A stretch of DNA of 10,095 nucleotides from Euperipatoides rowelli (Eukaryota > Onychophora > Udeonychophora > Euonychophora > Peripatopsidae). The position numbers and the translations under genes were made by a program. Below the pieces are notes generated by a model. It saw nothing but the letters and a program-made list of their open reading frames with translations, did not search any database and was not told where the DNA came from. This document shows, piece by piece, positions 7,078 through 10,095 of the stretch (position 1 is the stretch's first letter; each line of letters begins with the position of its first letter). Where the stretch lies: assembly GCA_003024985.2 (NCBI GenBank), contig PXIH01S0012526.1; one strand, written 5' to 3'.

Positions 7078-7288
7078 GATAGTAAGCCGGAGGGGTGCAA
7101 AAGGCAATAGGGCTCCCCAAAATTTTTTTTTATGCAATAATTTTTTTAATGCTTGTTTAAATAAACAATATTTAAGAATTGATATTAAATATCATTTAAA
7201 GTCTTTAAAAACAAAAACATATTAAAAATATGTCCGTCCGATTTCTTTTTTCATGCCTAGTTCCTCAAAATGTCTAAATACGGCCCTG
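7078..7288 (+). mobile_element. hAT-like non-autonomous element (MITE)
   Basis: The right edge reads TCTAAATACGGCCCTG (7273-7288). This matches the CAGGGCCGTATTTA type terminus known from many animal hAT elements, in reverse complement. The left part (about 7087-7128) has the G-rich GGAGGGGTGCAAAAGGC then GGGCTCCCCAAAATTTTTTT pattern often seen inside the same kind of short element, followed by an AT-rich middle. The left terminus is not well conserved: a CAGGGCC start is not found, and the boundary near 7078 is set by where the G-rich motif begins. There is no transposase. It abuts the reverse transcriptase relic, so it may have inserted into or beside it. Confidence 0.5.
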
Positions 7289-7310
7289 AATGGCATGCAC
7301 ATTTATAACT

Positions 7311-7789
7311 GACCTTATATATCACTATGATCTGGCTGTTTCATGCTCTATTGATCATATTAGTTTAGTTAAACCTCAATTTCCAATTCCATTTTAAATC
7401 GGATCAACTCTGACGATATGCCTATAAATATTAGTAAATGCCAGTTTTATCACTCAGATTTATGCGTCATAAACCTCATCCTACCATTACTATTGGTGGT
7501 GAAGTACTCAAGAGATGTTGACACTGGCAAAATTTTGGGATTTATGAAATTATGTCCAGTGCAAACTTAAATGGCATTCACAAGTGGAATATATGATTAA
7601 AAGATCTAATAGTATCCTTTATAAATTGAAACGACTTGGAACATCTTTCCAAATCATGTTAGTGACCTACAGTATATTTCTGTTCAGAGCCCTGCATTAA
7701 CAATTCTTCAAGGTAATGCACTTGAATCAGTGCAAAGGAGAGCTGTTAAAATCATTCTAAGAGGGGAAACTGAGGGAGTGGCGCGCAGC
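7311..7789 (+). pseudogene. Non-LTR retrotransposon reverse transcriptase relic (CR1/Jockey-like)
   Basis: Fragments of the C-terminal reverse transcriptase region lie in the correct order in shifting frames. DDMPINISKCQ is at 7412-7444 and RHKPHPTITIGGEVLKR at 7465-7515. DVDTGKILGF follows at 7514-7543, then KLKWHSQVEYMIKRSNSILY plus KLKRLG at 7563-7640. The last is ALESVQRRAVKIILRG at 7718-7765. These match the family pattern of N-x-SKC, a VDTxKxLGxxI block, LKWxxHVExMxKRxNxxLYxLKRL, and the LExVQRRAxKII segment. A remnant of the catalytic box may be DLIYHYDLAV from 7311: it lies about 30 codons before DDMPIN, as YxDD does, but one Asp is missing. At least four frame changes and internal stops show a dead copy. 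In live elements the encoded enzyme copies element RNA at a nicked target. The 5' part, endonuclease and 3' tail are not recognised. Confidence 0.85.
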
Positions 7790-7792
7790 TAA

Positions 7793-8102
7793 GCAAGATT
7801 CATTCTTGTGGCAAACTAGTTAAATTTAAGATAAATGTTTATACATGAAAGTGAGCCTTAGTTATCCTACTTTTAAATGTATATACACATTTCATGCAAA
7901 ACTATATAAAATTTAGTAAATGTTGATAATAGTACAAAATGGCATTTTCATGGCATTCCCCCACCCTCGGGGTAAAACCATGTTTGTGGGGGGGATTTTG
8001 TGCATTGTTACTGAATATGGAAAACAAAACAGTAAGCTTTTTTAAATTAGTAAAAAAAAAAATGAAATTCTTAATTAACTTAAGTTATTCATGAATGAAA
8101 AA
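7793..8102. other. AT-rich stretch downstream of the RT relic
   Basis: No gene is supported. It could include the decayed 3' UTR of the retroelement, but no clear poly(A) or simple-repeat tail marks its end. It contains the C/G inverted repeat listed separately. Confidence 0.5.
7958..7992. repeat. Inverted repeat CCCCCAC / GTGGGGG
   Basis: Seven-base perfect GC-rich arms (7958-7964 and 7986-7992) enclose 21 bases. With CTCGGGG in the loop a second pairing with the C run is possible. In an otherwise A/T region this is a stable potential stem. Confidence 0.6.
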
Positions 8103-8120
8103 AATAATAATAATAATAAT
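8103..8120 (+). repeat. (AAT)6 microsatellite
   Basis: Six uninterrupted AAT units precede AGGGTTAGACC. Confidence 0.9.
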
Positions 8121-8395
8121 AGGGTTAGACCACGCAATTACCCCATTCATCTTTCACACCATTACCCCAGTTCGTGTTTTGAAATTTAATTTATACGTAG
8201 CAGGCAAACTTTTTATCTTAATGAAGTAAACTATACATGAAAACATTCTCTAGAACACTACCATTTAAGAATATATTTGACTAAAAAATATTGAATTTAA
8301 AAAAAATTAGCTAATTCTCTTATTTTCTTAAGCAAAAAATAAGAAATATTTGATTTTTCATTTTTCCACTCTTGCACATTTATAAAATAAAATTT

Positions 8396-8404
8396 NAAGA
8401 NNNN
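8396..8404. other. Undetermined bases (N)
   Basis: One N at 8396 and four at 8401-8404. This is an unresolved or low-quality spot in the assembly. Nearby coordinates and any frame through it are unreliable. Confidence 0.99.
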
Positions 8405-8432
8405 TTCTATCAATTATTGGTGCATATTGCAA

Positions 8433-8446
8433 CCAGAAGAGGGCAG
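8433..8446 (+). promoter_or_regulatory. CTCF-like motif CCAGAAGAGGGCAG
   Basis: It matches the animal CTCF core CCASYAGRKGGCRS at 13 of 14 positions, the exception being A at the fifth. CTCF binds such sites as an insulator or loop anchor across bilaterians. One motif in 10 kb can occur by chance or sit inside a repeat; occupancy cannot be judged from sequence. Confidence 0.35.
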
Positions 8447-8487
8447 TACTAGATAGATTCATTAATTGTATCACCTAATATGAAAAT

Positions 8488-8523
8488 TTGATGCGCGGAA
8501 TTACCTTGATGCGTGGATTTCCC
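8488..8523. repeat. 18-bp tandem duplication
   Basis: TTGATGCGCGGAATTACC (8488-8505) is followed directly by TTGATGCGTGGATTTCCC (8506-8523), with 4 differences in 18. Being a multiple of three, it keeps frame and gives LMRGIT-LMRGFP in the ORF that spans it. Confidence 0.8.
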
Positions 8524-8655
8524 CCACCTTCCCCTAATCAGTTTATTGATTCTAAATTAGTTTTGTCTCAACCAGGACCTCCTTCCCATCTTTATGACCT
8601 GTTCAATGAGCATTTTCTAATGACCGCTTCTACACCACTTGGTGGTGCCACATAA
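8491..8655 (+). CDS. Small ORF, 54 codons, unidentified (possible exon or repeat-derived)
   Basis: From an ATG at 8491 the frame runs to TAA at 8653-8655. It reads MRGITLMRGFPPPSPNQFID followed by SKLVLSQPGPPSHLYDLFNE and HFLMTASTPLGGAT. The C-terminal two thirds are protein-like (P, G, H, L, D, E mixed). A strong acceptor-like tract (CCCCCACCTTCCCCTAATCAG, ending 8541) suggests the real coding part could start at 8542 in phase 0 as a terminal exon. In that reading the N-terminal tandem LMRGxx would just be intron. An AATAAA lies at 8779-8784, about 124 bases past the stop. No family is recognised, and the unresolved N bases lie nearby upstream. Confidence 0.3.
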   Translation: MRGITLMRGFPPPSPNQFIDSKLVLSQPGPPSHLYDLFNEHFLMTASTPLGGAT

Positions 8656-9022
8656 CCGGGATTTATTGTCATGTTTTAACAGTTATTGTACTTATAAAAA
8701 TGTTCTTCTAGATCCCTTGTCAAGGTAAAATGAAAAAAAAAAGTTTAAAGAAATTGATAAATATAAACACTGTACATAAATAAAGGTTTGTAAATAAAAA
8801 TATATTAAAATAAATTAATAAATATAGAGTAAATAAAATAAAGTATTATTATGCTAAGAATAAAAATAAAAAGATCTAAAATTATAATAATAGTCTATTA
8901 CTCCCGGAAAGAGCCAAGTTGCTGCCTTTTTGAAAATAGCACCTAAAGTTTAGAACTTAATATAATCTCATTTGCATCTTTTACGTTTATAATTTAGAAT
9001 TTTTTTTTTTTTTGTTAATATA
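8656..9022. other. AT-rich, A-rich on the plus strand; poly(A)-signal words
   Basis: No gene. Strong A bias from about 8730 to 8885, with AATAAA at 8779-8784 and several AATAAAA variants after it. It ends in a T14 run (9000-9013) just before the THAP relic. The AATAAA could serve the ORF ending at 8655 but is also common by chance here. Confidence 0.5.
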
Positions 9023-9174
9023 ATGGAGTTACTGCTCATTGCTTTCGTGTACCTCCAATGGCAAAAAAAAGCCTGAGGAAAAGGAAATCTCTATTTCATG
9101 AATTCCCGAATAATCCAGAAGGCCAACAGAAATGGATAAATTCTTTACCTGGAAAAAACAAGCTGCACTTTTAA
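9023..9174 (+). pseudogene. Truncated, frameshifted THAP zinc-finger domain
   Basis: THAP domains are about 90-residue C2CH zinc fingers that bind DNA. They occur in host factors and in P-element-type and other transposase lineages. Here the N-terminal half is recognisable. In one frame (9027-9098) is SYCSLLSCTSNGKKKPEEKE, with the CxxxxC ligand pair. In the next frame (9088-9171) is SLFHEFPNNPEGQQKWINSL followed by PGKNKLHF, with the conserved FHxFP and the KW tryptophan. The frame changes by one base between 9084 and 9096. An in-frame TAA (9021-9023) lies just before the first segment, and the nearby ATG (9023-9025) is out of frame with it, so the start is broken too. A TAA at 9172-9174 ends the second segment. 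The second zinc-ligand pair (C then H) and the AVPTIF-type end are not found downstream. It is dead or a fragment. Whether from a host gene or a transposon is unknown. Confidence 0.75.
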
Positions 9175-9453
9175 ATTTATCATTTATTCTATCTACAAAA
9201 AAATTCAGAAAGACAATAAAATTCTGTAGATAAATTTAATTTATTCATTATAGTAGGCCTATATTACCTAAATAATTTAAAAATAATATTTTTAGAAGTT
9301 GATACTTTTTAATTGAGCTGCTAAAATCTCATTAATTTTTTTTTTTAATCCAACTATGTCTTGAAATTAGATGGGAAAGGTTCCTGTTAAATGCAAATAT
9401 GCCGGATAACAACAGAATGATTATAGTCCATTGAGGTTATCACTGAGAGGGGG
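9175..9453. other. AT-rich spacer
   Basis: No continuation of the THAP domain. A 26-codon plus-strand stretch (9354-9434, with LEIRWERFLLNANMPDNNRM) is too short to call. Otherwise A/T runs. Confidence 0.5.
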
Positions 9454-9670
9454 GTGGGGGTGCTCCAATTTCCGACATTCCACCTTCCAACATTTGACAC
9501 TTTGGTTCGGGTTGGAATTAGGGTTTGTGCTATTTTGTATCAATAGGTCAGGGTAAGGTTAGGGATCCTTTTAAAAAATAATGGGGATCGAAATAATTAA
9601 AATATTCAATGTCAAAAAGTAGAATGTCTGAAAGTGCAATGTTGGAAGGTTGGACAAAGCATCCCTGGTA
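9454..9670. mobile_element. Small foldback (MITE-like) element with 15-bp repeat arms
   Basis: CCACCTTCCAACATTTGACAC plus TTT (9480-9503) is nearly the reverse complement of AAAGTGCAATGTTGGAAGG plus TTGG (9631-9653). Each arm is itself tandem with an exact 15-bp period. On the right are AATGTCAAAAAGTAG (9608-9622), AATGTCTGAAAGTGC (9623-9637) and AATGTTGGAAGGTTG (9638-9652). On the left are CCAATTTCCGACATT (9465-9479) and CCACCTTCCAACATT (9480-9494), inverted versions of the same unit. Outer bases GGGGTGCT (9457-9464) and AGCATCCC (9658-9665) extend the inversion with a mismatch. The 100-bp centre has AGGGTTTGTGC and AGGGTAAGGTTAGGG words. There is no ORF, so it is non-autonomous. Ends are approximate and no target duplication is clear. 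Confidence 0.7.
9608..9652 (+). repeat. Three 15-bp tandem units
   Basis: The units at 9608, 9623 and 9638 each begin AATGT and end in a GAAAG/GAAGG-like block. They form the right arm of the foldback element. Confidence 0.8.
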
Positions 9671-9726
9671 CTAATCTATTACTTTTACAGTATTTAAAAA
9701 TATTTTTTTTTGTATATTTTATATAG

Positions 9727-9779
9727 GCAGGCAGATAGGCCGGTCGGTCGTAAGACAGACAGAGAGAGAGAGATAGATA
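9727..9779 (+). repeat. Compound microsatellite (GGCA/GATA, GGTC, GACA, GA, GATA)
   Basis: Successive short blocks: GGCAGGCAGATA, GGCCGGTCGGTCG, GACAGACA, an uninterrupted GA run (about 9759-9772), then GATAGATA. This mix of tetra- and dinucleotide units derived from one another is typical of an old, evolving microsatellite. Confidence 0.85.
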
Positions 9780-10095
9780 ATTTATTTATTTTAATAGGCT
9801 AATACTTTTTTTTAATATACACGTATTTTGTTTCCCTATGAATGTATCCAGTCTGCCAGACAAAATCCTAGTATAAATTGTTCAATTCTCAGAAGCTTAA
9901 GATTTTTTTAATGGGGGTCAGGAGAGAGGGTAGGAGGCAGTTGAGAGAACTGATATAACACTAACACAAATAATAATATTTTTTGTTTAAATAATTCTAC
10001 ACATACCCAAAAACTATGTTCTTTAATTTTGATTTAAAACCTTATGTGACTAATTACTGCAGAAACAAAACACTACATGAAAGAAATAAAAGCCA
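9780..10095. other. AT-rich terminal stretch
   Basis: No gene is supported up to the window edge. A purine-rich patch (about 9913-9947, with GGGGGTCAGGAGAGAGGG) stands out from the A/T background. The window ends in AT-rich sequence with no recognisable boundary. Confidence 0.5.

Larger units (their letters stand above)
8121..8478. other. Mixed stretch with no supported gene
   Basis: A GC-richer patch at 8121-8175 (CACGCAATTACCCC, ACACCATTACCCCAG) is followed by AT-rich DNA and the N positions. The CACGCAATTACC word recurs in variant form (GCGCGGAATTACC) at about 8493-8505. The two patches may therefore be parts of one decayed repeat. Confidence 0.45.

Noticed and set aside
9480-9600. AGGGTT/TTAGGG words as interstitial telomere repeats
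   Set aside because: They are single, non-tandem occurrences within the foldback element, not a TTAGGG array.
1-10095. Prokaryotic or phage gene cluster, CRISPR array, rRNA
   Set aside because: No long ORFs, no spaced conserved direct repeats with unique spacers and no conserved rRNA words are present. The repeats found are animal-type.

Overview
This window is very AT-rich, non-coding eukaryotic DNA, most likely intergenic or intronic sequence from an animal. There is no bacterial gene density, no Shine-Dalgarno-led ORFs, no rRNA, no convincing tRNA, no CRISPR array and no long ORF. What is recognisable is decayed animal-type repeats: a non-LTR retrotransposon reverse transcriptase relic, two ends resembling hAT transposons, a foldback element and a THAP-type zinc-finger relic. 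Microsatellites, long A/T runs and a 22-bp minisatellite fit this. A marine or lophotrochozoan-like invertebrate is a guess; no marker gene fixes the species. Short runs of N (8396, 8401-8404) show that it is assembled genomic sequence.

Layout. 1-560: AT-rich DNA with a GC-richer island (about 340-533) ending in a hAT-like terminus. 560-3350: mostly featureless, with two protein-like minus-strand open stretches (1717-1863, 2631-2780), a 19-bp direct duplication (2022-2063) and a G tract. 3355-3540: another GC-richer, palindrome-rich island. 4062-4123: two perfect inverted repeats 26 bp apart. 4889-5246: a 22-bp minisatellite of about 16 units. 5577-6314: three plus-strand open segments, each behind a plausible splice acceptor; these are the best candidates for exons of a host gene, but unproven. 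7078-7288: a hAT-like non-autonomous element. 7311-7789: a reverse transcriptase relic in at least four reading-frame segments. 8433-8655: a CTCF-like site, an 18-bp tandem duplication and a 54-codon ORF. 9023-9174: a frameshifted, truncated THAP domain. 9454-9670: a small foldback element whose arms are built of 15-bp repeats. 9727-9779: a compound microsatellite.

No set of genes works together here. The window is a graveyard of several transposon classes plus satellite-like arrays, possibly with a few short exons of an unseen gene. In DNA this AT-rich, open stretches of 40-60 codons are expected by chance. The candidate exons therefore rest on residue composition and splice-like borders only, and carry low confidence. 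The protein-homology calls that stand on motifs are the reverse transcriptase and THAP relics.
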